DNA from: Flavobacteriaceae bacterium
GTDB taxonomy: Bacteria > Bacteroidota > Bacteroidia > Flavobacteriales > Flavobacteriaceae
Length of the DNA stretch: 15,757 nucleotides
Direction: 5' to 3'
Assembly: GCA_016649785.1 (NCBI GenBank)
Contig: JAENXB010000043.1
Location: forward strand, 1 to 15,757
In this document: piece after piece, positions 1 through 6,719 of the stretch
Layout of the letters: the number at the start of each line of letters is the position of its first letter
How positions within the stretch are numbered: position 1 is the first letter of the stretch
Notes under the pieces: model-generated
What the model saw: only the letters and a program-made list of their open reading frames with translations
Told to the model about the DNA's origin: nothing
Database searches by the model: none
Position numbers and translations under genes: made by a program

Positions 1-24
1 AAAATTTATTTACAATTTTATAAT

Positions 25-56
25 AAAAACAGGCTGCCATTTGGCAGCCTGTTTTT
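25..56. terminator. Bidirectional intrinsic terminator
   Basis: A perfect 14-bp inverted repeat (arm AAAAACAGGCTGCC) flanks the 4-nt loop ATTT. The A-run on one side and T-run on the other allow it to work in both directions. It lies about 70 bp past the stop of the minus-strand NlpC/P60 gene and should end the thiolase-peptidase transcript. It may also serve a convergent gene left of the window. Confidence 0.9.
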
Positions 57-128
57 ATTTATATCCATTTAACAAAAACAACCCAGATTTCATTTAAAAA
101 GAAATTTGCCCGGAATCCTGGATTACAT

Positions 129-878
129 TTAAATAATCTTCTTGATCACCCGTAACTGATGGGTATGCCTGTTCAAATCGGTATTAAAGATCCCTGAGTG
201 ATCAATCCTGTCAATTCTTACTTTGCCGTGCACGTGGATGATGTAATTGTCCTTCATCATTAATCCTACGTGGGTTATAATACCTTCGGCATTATCAAAA
301 AAGGCCAGATCCCCGGGCTCGCTTTCTTCAATAAAACTTAGGGCTTCCCCCTGAGTTGCTTGCTGTGCAGAATTTCTAAGTAAGGAATAGCCGTTAAGCA
401 TATAAACCATTTGGGTAAACCCGCTGCAATCTATCCCGAAAGGCGTTTTTCCTCCCCAAATGGAAGGTGCGTTCAAATATAATAGCGCCATTGGTATGAG
501 ATTGGACTTTTCCTTTATTCCTGAAATGACGGCTCCGTCATGTGAATGCTTCAGATGATGGGCATAGTTTAAAACGGAGCCCAATGGTATTGCAATTAAG
601 TTGCTATTCTCATCTATTAAGTATTCAATTAAACCTGCAGAATAAAAAGGTTTTGAATCATTGGGTTCATAAAAGGCGGTCTCCTCAATTTTGAGATACT
701 GCCTGTTATCTACCCAACCTTCACAGGAATCGGATGCAATGCGTATCCGGCTCCATTTTCCCCGTTCTTCAAGAATTTTAAAATGTTCACCATATAAAAG
801 TTGGGTAACCATTTCAGTGGCATCCTCCGGTTGTAAACGAACCGGTACGATGCTAAGATTGCATATTCCGTATTGCAT
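129..878 (-). CDS. NlpC/P60 (C40 family) cysteine peptidase with N-terminal SH3-like domains
   Basis: Predicted 249-aa cell-wall peptide hydrolase of the type that cleaves gamma-D-glutamyl-diamino acid bonds in peptidoglycan stem peptides. Residues 1-65 look like a bacterial SH3 domain ending in a GWV motif, residues 70-125 could be a second SH3-like module, and 130-249 form the NlpC/P60 domain. The nucleophile is Cys151 in DCSGF, the catalytic His is His203 in HVG, and His215 is the likely third residue. No signal peptide or membrane segment is visible at the N-terminus, so it probably acts in the cytoplasm on imported muropeptides, as the dipeptidyl-peptidase VI/YkfC group does. The ATG lies 23 nt after the thiolase stop, so the two are probably co-transcribed. 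No Shine-Dalgarno is seen, as usual in this phylum. The exact bond cleaved is not known. Confidence 0.9.
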   Translation of the reverse strand: MQYGICNLSIVPVRLQPEDATEMVTQLLYGEHFKILEERGKWSRIRIASDSCEGWVDNRQYLKIEETAFYEPNDSKPFYSAGLIEYLIDENSNLIAIPLGSVLNYAHHLKHSHDGAVISGIKEKSNLIPMALLYLNAPSIWGGKTPFGIDCSGFTQMVYMLNGYSLLRNSAQQATQGEALSFIEESEPGDLAFFDNAEGIITHVGLMMKDNYIIHVHGKVRIDRIDHSGIFNTDLNRHTHQLRVIKKII

Positions 879-901
879 AAAAAAAAATTGCCAAAATTAA
901 A

Positions 902-2077
902 TTAGTCCCTTTCAATAATTATTGCTGAAGCTCCACCGCCACCATTACAAATAGAAGCTGCGCCTATTTTAGCATTGTTTTGTTCCAATACGTTTAAAAG
1001 GCTAATTATAATTCTAACTCCTGAACATCCCAGCGGGTGTCCCAAAGAAACAGCGCCACCATTCACATTCACATTTTTATCGGTTAATCCCAATAATTTC
1101 ATATTGGCTAAACCCACCACGGAAAATGCTTCATTAAATTCAAAAAAGTCCACATCATCTTTGGTAATTCCAGCTTTTTCCAAAGCTTTGGGTATTGCTT
1201 TGGACGGAGAAGTTGTAAACCATTTTGGGGCTTGAGACGCATCGGCAAAACTCTTGATGCTTGCTAATACTTTTAATCCTAATTCATTCGCTTTTTCCCG
1301 GCTCATTAAAACCAGAGCACCGGCACCATCGTTTATTGTAGAAGAGTTGGCAGCAGTAGCGGTACCATCTTTCGAAAATGCGGGACGTAAAGAAGGGATT
1401 TTATCGAGTATTACATTTTTAAACTCCTCATCCTCTTTAATTATTAAAGCCTCGCCTTTTCTTTGTGGAACTTCCACGGGAACTACTTCATTGTCAAATT
1501 TTCCTTCTTTCCAGGCTTTTTCAGAACGTTTGTAAGATTGAATGGCAAAGGCATCCTGATCTTCACGTGAAAAATTGTGTTCACTGGCACGAAGATCGGC
1601 ACACACGCCCATTGCATTATTGTCATAAGCATCTACCAATCCATCTTTCTGGATCCCGTCTATCATTGTTGCAGGCCCAAATTTTTGCCCACTTCTTAAA
1701 TATAAATAATGGGGTGCTAAGCTCATATTTTCCATTCCACCGGCTACAACAATTTCGGCATCACCCAGCATAATTGCCTGTGCGCCTTGCATAACCGCTT
1801 TCATCCCACTTGCACAAACTTTATTTACAGTAGTACAGGGAACCGTATCCGGAATTCCCGCACCAAGGGAAGCTTGTTTTGCTGGAGCCTGCCCAACCCC
1901 GGCCTGAATCACATTTCCCATTAAAACTTCATCTACCATTTCTGGTTTTAAATTTATTTTATTTAAAGCCCCAAGAATGGCAATAGAACCTAATTTTGTT
2001 GCCGGCACGGTTGATAAACCTCCTAAAAAACTGCCTATTGGAGTCCGGGCGGCACTTACAATTACAACTTCTTTCAT
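902..2077 (-). CDS. Acetyl-CoA C-acetyltransferase (biosynthetic-type thiolase)
   Basis: 391-aa thiolase of full family length. It condenses two acetyl-CoA to acetoacetyl-CoA or runs the reverse cleavage, in the cytoplasm. The acyl-accepting cysteine is Cys88 in NKVCASG. The NEAF motif is at about 315-318, the catalytic His347 is in GHPLGCSG, and the second cysteine is Cys377 in CNGGGG. These are the four thiolase signatures, complete and in the right order. The short covering loop and length fit the acetoacetyl-CoA thiolase (AtoB/PhaA) subgroup better than FadA, but chain-length preference cannot be read with certainty. It is the first gene of a probable two-gene operon with the downstream NlpC/P60 peptidase; no metabolic link between them is evident. 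It is divergent from the pgpH-like gene. Confidence 0.93.
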   Translation of the reverse strand: MKEVVIVSAARTPIGSFLGGLSTVPATKLGSIAILGALNKINLKPEMVDEVLMGNVIQAGVGQAPAKQASLGAGIPDTVPCTTVNKVCASGMKAVMQGAQAIMLGDAEIVVAGGMENMSLAPHYLYLRSGQKFGPATMIDGIQKDGLVDAYDNNAMGVCADLRASEHNFSREDQDAFAIQSYKRSEKAWKEGKFDNEVVPVEVPQRKGEALIIKEDEEFKNVILDKIPSLRPAFSKDGTATAANSSTINDGAGALVLMSREKANELGLKVLASIKSFADASQAPKWFTTSPSKAIPKALEKAGITKDDVDFFEFNEAFSVVGLANMKLLGLTDKNVNVNGGAVSLGHPLGCSGVRIIISLLNVLEQNNAKIGAASICNGGGGASAIIIERD

Positions 2078-2105
2078 AACCTTTTGTTTTGAATTTCTCT
2101 TATTG

Positions 2106-2137
2106 CGAATTTAGTGATTTTATAAAGAACAAACCAA
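2106..2137 (-). promoter_or_regulatory. Possible promoter of the thiolase operon
   Basis: On the minus strand, TAAATTCG (2106-2113) differs by one base from the Bacteroidetes -7 element TAnnTTTG. A TTG (2135-2137) lies 21 bp upstream, the expected distance for the -33 element. It would give a leader of roughly 25 nt. The match is imperfect, so this is tentative. Confidence 0.35.
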
Positions 2138-2164
2138 GGTTCCAATCACCCGATGTTTTTTTAT

Positions 2165-2172
2165 TACATTTG
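2165..2172 (+). promoter_or_regulatory. Candidate -7 element (TACATTTG) of the pgpH-like gene
   Basis: TACATTTG is an exact match to TAnnTTTG and lies 19 nt before the ATG at 2192, so the leader would be about 16 nt. No clear -33 TTG is seen at the usual spacing. Confidence 0.5.
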
Positions 2173-2191
2173 AAAAATATTAGGTAAGTAA

Positions 2192-4237
2192 ATGAATAAT
2201 ATTATTAACAATTTCTATAAAAACCAGGCATTATTCTACAAGATTTTCTTGTTTATACTAACTGCTGTGGTAATTGTTTACCTCCTTCCAAAAAGCGGAA
2301 AGTTTAAATATGAAATTACAAAGGGCAAACCATGGCAATATGAAAATTTATACGCCCCTTTTGATTTTGCAATTTTAAAAACCAATGATGAAATTGTTAA
2401 AGAAAAGGATCAGATCATTTCCAATCATATCCCTTACTATAATTTTAATGAAGAAACTGTAAAAAAGGTTAAAGCTGATGCTCCGGAACAAATAAACAAG
2501 ATATTTTCTGATAGTATTTTGAACCGAAAAAAAAGGGTTCTTATAGCATTTGCGGAGGAAACGTTAAATTCCCTTTATCAATTTGGCGTCCTGGAGGAAG
2601 AGAGAAGAGCAGAACCCAATAGGTTGGTTTATTTAAAAAAGGAGAATGTGGCAGATGAAGTGGATTATGGTAAAATCTTCACTCAAGATGAAATTCGCCC
2701 ATTCTTAACCGCTAAAATAAATCAAAATAATCTTAAATCTTTAGAACCCGAACTACTCGAACTCTTTTATAATATTATTGAACCCAATGTAACCTTTGAT
2801 GATACCCTTACCCAAAAAGAACTCGATGACAAAACTAAATCCATTTCCTATACACGTGGGAGCATAGAACGGGGGACCATAATTATTTCAAGGGGCGAAA
2901 TTGTTGAAGGTAAAAAGCTTGATATATTAAATTCCCTTAAAACCGAATTTGAGTCTCAGGTATGGAGTGCCTCCAGTTATAATTGGCTCCTTTTTGGTTA
3001 TAGTTTGCTGGTAGGACTTGCCCTATTGATGCTGCTCCTTTTTATCAGAAAATACAGAAGGGATATCTACGCAAATAATGTTAAGGTCACATTTATATTT
3101 TTCAACATTTTATTGATGATATTCCTCACCACTTTGGTGGTAAAATTTGAACCGAAGTACATTTACATCGTTCCCTTGTGTATTTTACCCCTAACCTTAA
3201 AGGCATTTTTTGATTCACGTTTAGGACTGTTTACGCATGTAATTACGGTTTTAATTTTGGGTTTTGTTGTGCCAGACAGTTACGAGTATATGTTCCTTCA
3301 AATAACGGCAGGGATAGTCACGATTTTAACCGTTTCCGAATTATACAAAAGGGCCAGCCTGTTCATTTCGGTAGGTCAAATTACCTTTGTTTATATTTTG
3401 GTGTATTTTTCTTTTACGGTAATTCAGGAAGGGAATATTCAGGATTTGGATATGGAAATGTTCCTGTCATTTGTACTAGGAGGCTTAGCCACACTTTTTG
3501 TGCAACCGATCATTTATATTTATGAAAAACTATTCGGCCTGGTTTCAGATATGTCGCTATTGGAACTTTCAGATACAAATTCAAAATTGTTGAAAGAACT
3601 TTCCGAAAAGGCTCCGGGTACCTTTCACCATTCTTTAAATGTTGCCAATCTGGCAGAAGCTTCTGCAAATGAAATTGGAGCAAATGCGATGTTGGTTAGG
3701 GTTGGAGCGCTCTACCATGATATTGGTAAAATGGAAAATCCTACTTACTTTTCTGAAAATCAATCAAGCTCGGTAAATTCTCATGACGAACTTTCTCCAA
3801 AAGAAAGTGCAGAAATTATTATTGGGCATGTAATAAAAGGGATTGAAATTGCCAGGAAAAATAACCTTCCCGATAGGGTAATTGATTTTATAAGAACCCA
3901 CCATGGCACCACTACCGTTTATTTCTTTTATATGAAAGAAAAGGAAATTGACGAAAGCGCATCTTCAGCAGATTTTAGATACCCGGGGCCAATTCCTTTC
4001 AGCAGGGAAACCGCAATTTTAATGATGTGCGATAGCGTTGAAGCCGCAAGTAAAAGTTTGAAGGAACCCACCACCGGAAAAATTGATGTTTTTATCGAAA
4101 AAATCATCAATAAACAAATGGAGGAGGGCCAGTTTTTAAATGCAGATATTACCTTGAAGGAAATTCAACTCATCAAAAAGGTCCTGAAACAAAAGCTTAA
4201 GAACATTTTTCATTTAAGGGTAGAATATCCGGAATAA
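2192..4237 (+). CDS. 7TM-HD (PgpH-type) membrane phosphohydrolase, probable c-di-AMP phosphodiesterase
   Basis: 681-aa integral membrane protein with the domain order of PgpH. There is one N-terminal membrane helix (about 16-33), a large extracytoplasmic 7TMR-HDED region (about 34-258), a bundle of about seven membrane helices (about 260-450), and a cytoplasmic HD phosphohydrolase domain (about 470-680). The HD metal ligands are all visible: His480, the HDIG motif His509-Asp510, His546, His570-His571, and Asp614 in CDSVEAA. Characterised family members hydrolyse cyclic di-AMP to pApA, so this one probably lowers c-di-AMP and so affects potassium/osmotic balance and cell-wall homeostasis. The substrate is inferred from family and was not tested. 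The gene is divergent from the thiolase and ends 2 bp from the convergent GreA-like gene. It is often seen beside thiolase/NlpC genes in flavobacteria (from memory). Confidence 0.88.
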   Translation: MNNIINNFYKNQALFYKIFLFILTAVVIVYLLPKSGKFKYEITKGKPWQYENLYAPFDFAILKTNDEIVKEKDQIISNHIPYYNFNEETVKKVKADAPEQINKIFSDSILNRKKRVLIAFAEETLNSLYQFGVLEEERRAEPNRLVYLKKENVADEVDYGKIFTQDEIRPFLTAKINQNNLKSLEPELLELFYNIIEPNVTFDDTLTQKELDDKTKSISYTRGSIERGTIIISRGEIVEGKKLDILNSLKTEFESQVWSASSYNWLLFGYSLLVGLALLMLLLFIRKYRRDIYANNVKVTFIFFNILLMIFLTTLVVKFEPKYIYIVPLCILPLTLKAFFDSRLGLFTHVITVLILGFVVPDSYEYMFLQITAGIVTILTVSELYKRASLFISVGQITFVYILVYFSFTVIQEGNIQDLDMEMFLSFVLGGLATLFVQPIIYIYEKLFGLVSDMSLLELSDTNSKLLKELSEKAPGTFHHSLNVANLAEASANEIGANAMLVRVGALYHDIGKMENPTYFSENQSSSVNSHDELSPKESAEIIIGHVIKGIEIARKNNLPDRVIDFIRTHHGTTTVYFFYMKEKEIDESASSADFRYPGPIPFSRETAILMMCDSVEAASKSLKEPTTGKIDVFIEKIINKQMEEGQFLNADITLKEIQLIKKVLKQKLKNIFHLRVEYPE

Positions 4238-4239
4238 TT

Positions 4240-4692
4240 TTAATGGACTTTTAATATTTTTACTTCCTCATTGTTAATTTTGAAGGTGTCTCCCGCTTTT
4301 TTACCTTTCAGTTGTTCAAATATGGGTGCCTCGGTGGATATTACATAAACCATACCGCCATCGTCCATTTTTATTTCTCCTAAAGCAGCTGCAATAAAGT
4401 AGTTTTGTTTATTGGTTTCCACCACGCTGCCAAATTTTATTTGCTCGGTATAATGTTCTATATCTACTTTACTCAGAGTTTCTTTTATCTTTTGGGCATT
4501 ATCCAAATATTGCGCATATTTCTCAAATGCTACCAATAACTCTCCTTTGCTGCCTTCCTCATCGTAATCTGTATGCACATCGTTTGCATCCATGGATTCT
4601 TTCACCCCCTTCATGCTTTCTCTGTATTTTTCAATCTGCCCATTAATTTTATTGAGGCATTTATTGAAAAGTTCTTTCCTATTTTGTATCAT
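4240..4692 (-). CDS. GreA/GreB-like protein (coiled coil plus FKBP-like C-terminal domain)
   Basis: 150-aa protein with the two-part layout of Gre transcript-cleavage factors. An N-terminal charged helical hairpin spans about 1-76, with an acidic stretch near its tip (Asp38, Asp42, Asp44, Glu45, Glu46). The C-terminal domain (about 84-150) resembles the Gre FKBP-like fold: FGSVV start, ISTEAPI.EQL.GKK.GD, then a short closing strand. Gre factors insert the acidic tip into the RNA polymerase secondary channel to rescue backtracked complexes. Here the tip sequence differs from canonical GreA, so the protein may be a Gre paralogue that modulates polymerase in another way (compare Rnk and Gfh1) rather than a true cleavage factor. 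It is monocistronic and convergent with the upstream HD gene with a 2-bp gap. I recall flavobacterial homologues carrying an unrelated database name (3-oxoacyl-ACP synthase); nothing here supports it. Confidence 0.7.
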   Translation of the reverse strand: MIQNRKELFNKCLNKINGQIEKYRESMKGVKESMDANDVHTDYDEEGSKGELLVAFEKYAQYLDNAQKIKETLSKVDIEHYTEQIKFGSVVETNKQNYFIAAALGEIKMDDGGMVYVISTEAPIFEQLKGKKAGDTFKINNEEVKILKVH

Positions 4693-4782
4693 TATCTTGA
4701 TTTTAACTTAAATGTAATTATCCCTTTGCATCTGAAATAATTTTTTGCAAAATTTTAATAATTATTTTCGCTTGTTTAATAA

Positions 4783-4920
4783 TTATAAGTTCACAGGCTA
4801 ATATTCGCTGATTATAATTGCATAAACTAATATTGCAAATTTATAAGTTTTCAGACTTATATTTGATACTTATAAGTCCACAGACTTATATTATATACTT
4901 ATAAGGTTATAGACTAATAT
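4783..4920. repeat. Five phased 22-bp dyad repeats (29-bp period), probable operator array of satD
   Basis: Five imperfect copies start at 4783, 4812, 4841, 4870 and 4899, exactly 29 bp apart, with unrelated 7-bp spacers. Each copy has a left half near TTATAAGT, a 6-bp centre usually ending in CAG, and a right half ACTWATAT, so each is an inverted repeat. The best copy (4870-4891) contains a perfect 8-bp dyad, TATAAGTC and GACTTATA, around CACA. Copies 1, 2 and 5 are more degenerate, mostly T to A in the right half. The array fills the intergenic region and ends 19 bp before the satD ATG. A -7-like sequence overlaps the third copy and another follows the fifth. This is most simply read as cooperative binding sites for a dimeric regulator, perhaps SatD itself through its helix-turn-helix. 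Confidence 0.85.
4858..4865 (+). promoter_or_regulatory. Candidate -7 element (TATATTTG) overlapping operator copy 3
   Basis: TATATTTG matches TAnnTTTG exactly, and a TTG lies 22 bp upstream (4833-4835). It overlaps the right half of repeat copy 3. Transcription from here would place copies 4 and 5 in a leader of about 70 nt. A protein bound to copy 3 would block this promoter. Confidence 0.4.
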
Positions 4921-4927
4921 ATTTTAC

Positions 4928-4935
4928 TATATTTG
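4928..4935 (+). promoter_or_regulatory. Candidate -7 element (TATATTTG) abutting the satD start
   Basis: An exact TAnnTTTG match ends 4 nt before the satD ATG. If used, transcription would begin at or very near the ATG, giving a leaderless mRNA. No -33 TTG is seen at 19-21 bp, where repeat copy 5 lies instead, so activity might depend on a factor bound to the array. Confidence 0.45.
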
Positions 4936-4939
4936 AAAT

Positions 4940-5614
4940 ATGGTAGCAGTTTTGACAGCAGATTTGGTAGAGTCATCTTTATATGAAGAAGAAGTTCTGG
5001 AAAAGGTTTTAAATGCCTTAAAAGCAGAGTTTACCCATATAAGGGATAATTATGGGGAAGACAGTGTCCGGTTAAAAATTTATAGGGGAGATAGTTTTCA
5101 GGGAGTACTAAAAAAACCCGAAGAAGCTTTAATAATCGCATTGCGAATTAAGGCTGCCGTTAACCGGATTCATTTAAAAAAGACCAAAAAAAACAAGGCT
5201 TATTCAAAAATCGCCGATTTTAAAATCGCCATTGGTATAGGAACCCAAAATATTGAACGCGAGGCAATCTCTGAATCCAACGGGCAGGCTTTTCAATTTT
5301 CAGGACGCACTCTGGATGAAATGAAAACCGAAAACCGAAAAACCCGCTTAAAAACCGAATTGGAAGAAGTAAATGCCGAATTCAACACCTCATTTTTTCT
5401 AATGGACACTATAACCGATAAGTGGAGTACCGCATCAGCAGAAGTGGTGTATTATTTATTGAGCGGTTTAAAAGAGCGGGAAATAGCTACAGAAATCAAT
5501 ATAAGCCAATCTGCCGTAAACCAACGTAAAAAGGCAGCCGGTTGGGAAGCTATTTCAGAATTGTTAACCAGATACAGAAATGTAATCACTACGCGTTTTA
5601 ACGATGGAGAATAG
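4940..5614 (+). CDS. SatD family protein: nucleotide-cyclase-like domain plus C-terminal helix-turn-helix
   Basis: 224-aa soluble protein that I recognise as SatD family (named after a Streptococcus mutans sat-operon gene); its biochemical role is not established. The N-terminal part (about 1-130) reads like a class III nucleotide cyclase: Asp8 in LTADLVESS, Asp51 in RGDSF 43 residues later, an AIGIG strand (97-101), and GQAFQFSGR (115-123), which aligns with the cyclase G..VN.A.R motif. That puts Arg123 at the transition-state arginine and Gln119 at the usual Asn. Residues 164-211 look like a helix-turn-helix of the sigma-70 region 4/LuxR sort (GLKEREIATEINISQSAV). It follows the phased repeat array and its last 11 nt overlap the DUF3307 start, so the two genes are surely co-expressed. 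The family call is fairly secure; the cyclase homology is my inference and activity is unknown. Confidence 0.8.
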   Translation: MVAVLTADLVESSLYEEEVLEKVLNALKAEFTHIRDNYGEDSVRLKIYRGDSFQGVLKKPEEALIIALRIKAAVNRIHLKKTKKNKAYSKIADFKIAIGIGTQNIEREAISESNGQAFQFSGRTLDEMKTENRKTRLKTELEEVNAEFNTSFFLMDTITDKWSTASAEVVYYLLSGLKEREIATEINISQSAVNQRKKAAGWEAISELLTRYRNVITTRFNDGE

Positions 5615-6335
5615 CCTTATAATTTCACTTCAACTTTTATTGGCCCATATTTTAACCGATTTTGTGCTGCAACCCAAAAGCTGGATAAACCACAAGCGAA
5701 AGCACAAAGGCAAATCTTATATACTTTTCTTACATGCCCTGTTGGCTGGTTTTTTGACTTACTTATTTTTACAACAAGCGAATTGGTGGTACGTGGCACT
5801 TTTTATAAGCCTAACTCACTATTTTATAGATTGGTGGAAAATACTTCGAAAAACAGACAATTTAAAATACTTTCTGTTGGACCAATTGTTTCATTTAATT
5901 GTGCTTATTATCGCGTGGCTATACCTGATACAAGGATTTGAAAAGTTAATTCCTTTCCTGCTAAATCTTCTAAATTCCCCTAAGATTTTAGCAGTAATCG
6001 CGGCCTATTTAATAGTGATATTCCCCGCCGGATTTCTAATAGGAAAAGCAACCAAACGCTGGCAGGATGAAATAGAAACCACCAACAAGAAAAACAGTCT
6101 CGAAGCAGCCGGTCGCTTTATTGGGATCTTTGAACGTATCCTGGTACTCACCTTTATCCTGACCGATAATTTCGCAGCCATTGGATTTTTAATCGCAGCA
6201 AAATCCATTCTAAGATTTAGCGATAAGACTGAAACAGGAGCGCGCAAACAAACTGAATATGTCCTTATAGGCACACTTATGAGTTTCGCAATAACAATCC
6301 TGCTTGGGCTTTTAATATATTACTTCGTTTTCTAA
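5604..6335 (+). CDS. DUF3307 multi-pass membrane protein
   Basis: 243-aa integral membrane protein with about six hydrophobic segments (about 5-22, 38-57, 62-80, 92-110, 127-147 and 172-242, the last probably two or more helices). His and Asp residues recur within or at the edge of the first helices: His15 and Asp19 in LLAHILTDF, His44 in LHALLAG, His72 and Asp76 in THYFIDWWK, Asp93 and His97 in LDQLFH. This resembles the pattern of membrane-embedded metal-dependent hydrolases such as the YdjM family, but no activity is known for DUF3307. A second conserved-looking block is QTEYVLIGTLMSF (216-228). Its ATG lies inside the last codons of satD (11-nt overlap), implying translational coupling and a joint function. 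The 3' end overlaps the convergent gene by 24 bp. Confidence 0.85.
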   Translation: MENSLIISLQLLLAHILTDFVLQPKSWINHKRKHKGKSYILFLHALLAGFLTYLFLQQANWWYVALFISLTHYFIDWWKILRKTDNLKYFLLDQLFHLIVLIIAWLYLIQGFEKLIPFLLNLLNSPKILAVIAAYLIVIFPAGFLIGKATKRWQDEIETTNKKNSLEAAGRFIGIFERILVLTFILTDNFAAIGFLIAAKSILRFSDKTETGARKQTEYVLIGTLMSFAITILLGLLIYYFVF

Positions 6336-6719
6336 CAATTGAATATTTTCAAGCATGCGCTCCTTCACAATATTCATCATCCGCTTGTTTAAAGCCGAAG
6401 AATTTTCGATGTAAATCCTGTATTCATCAATAGTAAACTGCCCTATCATAATCCCTTTTAAGCTATTTCTGAATTTGATATCCCTTTGAATGGCATTTTC
6501 AATAAAAGCCATTTTCTTTTCGACAGGGAATCCATAAAAGGCATTTTTGTATTTTTGAATGTAGTTTTTAAAAACCTCCACGAATAAATCGTTTTGAAGC
6601 TTCGCAATGGGGCGCAGTGTTTTGTTTTGAAACTGCTCATCACTGCACATGTTTTCTGAAACTCTTGCCGAAGGAATTTCAGGTCTTAGCCGGAGCAAGT
6701 TTAAATCACGTTGGTTCAT
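6312..6719 (-). CDS. Small protein of unknown function (flavobacterial type)
   Basis: 135 aa when started at the ATG at 6719 (MNQRDLNLLRLRPEIP). The frame continues to an ATG at 6770, but the 17 extra residues look like untranslated leader. The protein seems soluble, mostly helical and basic, with no signal peptide, membrane segment or catalytic motif. A central block (FVEVFKNYIQKYKNAFYGF) and the block FRNSLKGIMIGQFTIDEYR look like a compact fold. I recall similar flavobacterial proteins labelled 'glyoxalase', but the sequence has no visible vicinal-oxygen-chelate pattern, so I do not adopt that name. The stop lies within the last codons of the convergent DUF3307 gene, and no terminator separates the two. 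Function unknown. Confidence 0.75.
   Translation of the reverse strand: MNQRDLNLLRLRPEIPSARVSENMCSDEQFQNKTLRPIAKLQNDLFVEVFKNYIQKYKNAFYGFPVEKKMAFIENAIQRDIKFRNSLKGIMIGQFTIDEYRIYIENSSALNKRMMNIVKERMLENIQLLENEVIY

Noticed and set aside
1254..1535. 93-aa open frame antisense to thiolase
   Set aside because: It lies wholly inside a conserved thiolase and has no family features or start context of its own.
4783..4920. CRISPR-like array
   Set aside because: The units are 22 bp with only 7-bp spacers, are imperfect, and there are no cas genes. The spacing suits DNA-binding sites, not CRISPR.
4783..4920. Replication origin with iterons
   Set aside because: Iteron-like repeats are present but there is no rep or dnaA gene, and the array lies directly in front of satD as an operator would.
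6312..6719. Glyoxalase
   Set aside because: I recall similar proteins with this label, but no metal-ligand pattern or repeated beta-alpha-beta-beta-beta module is visible.
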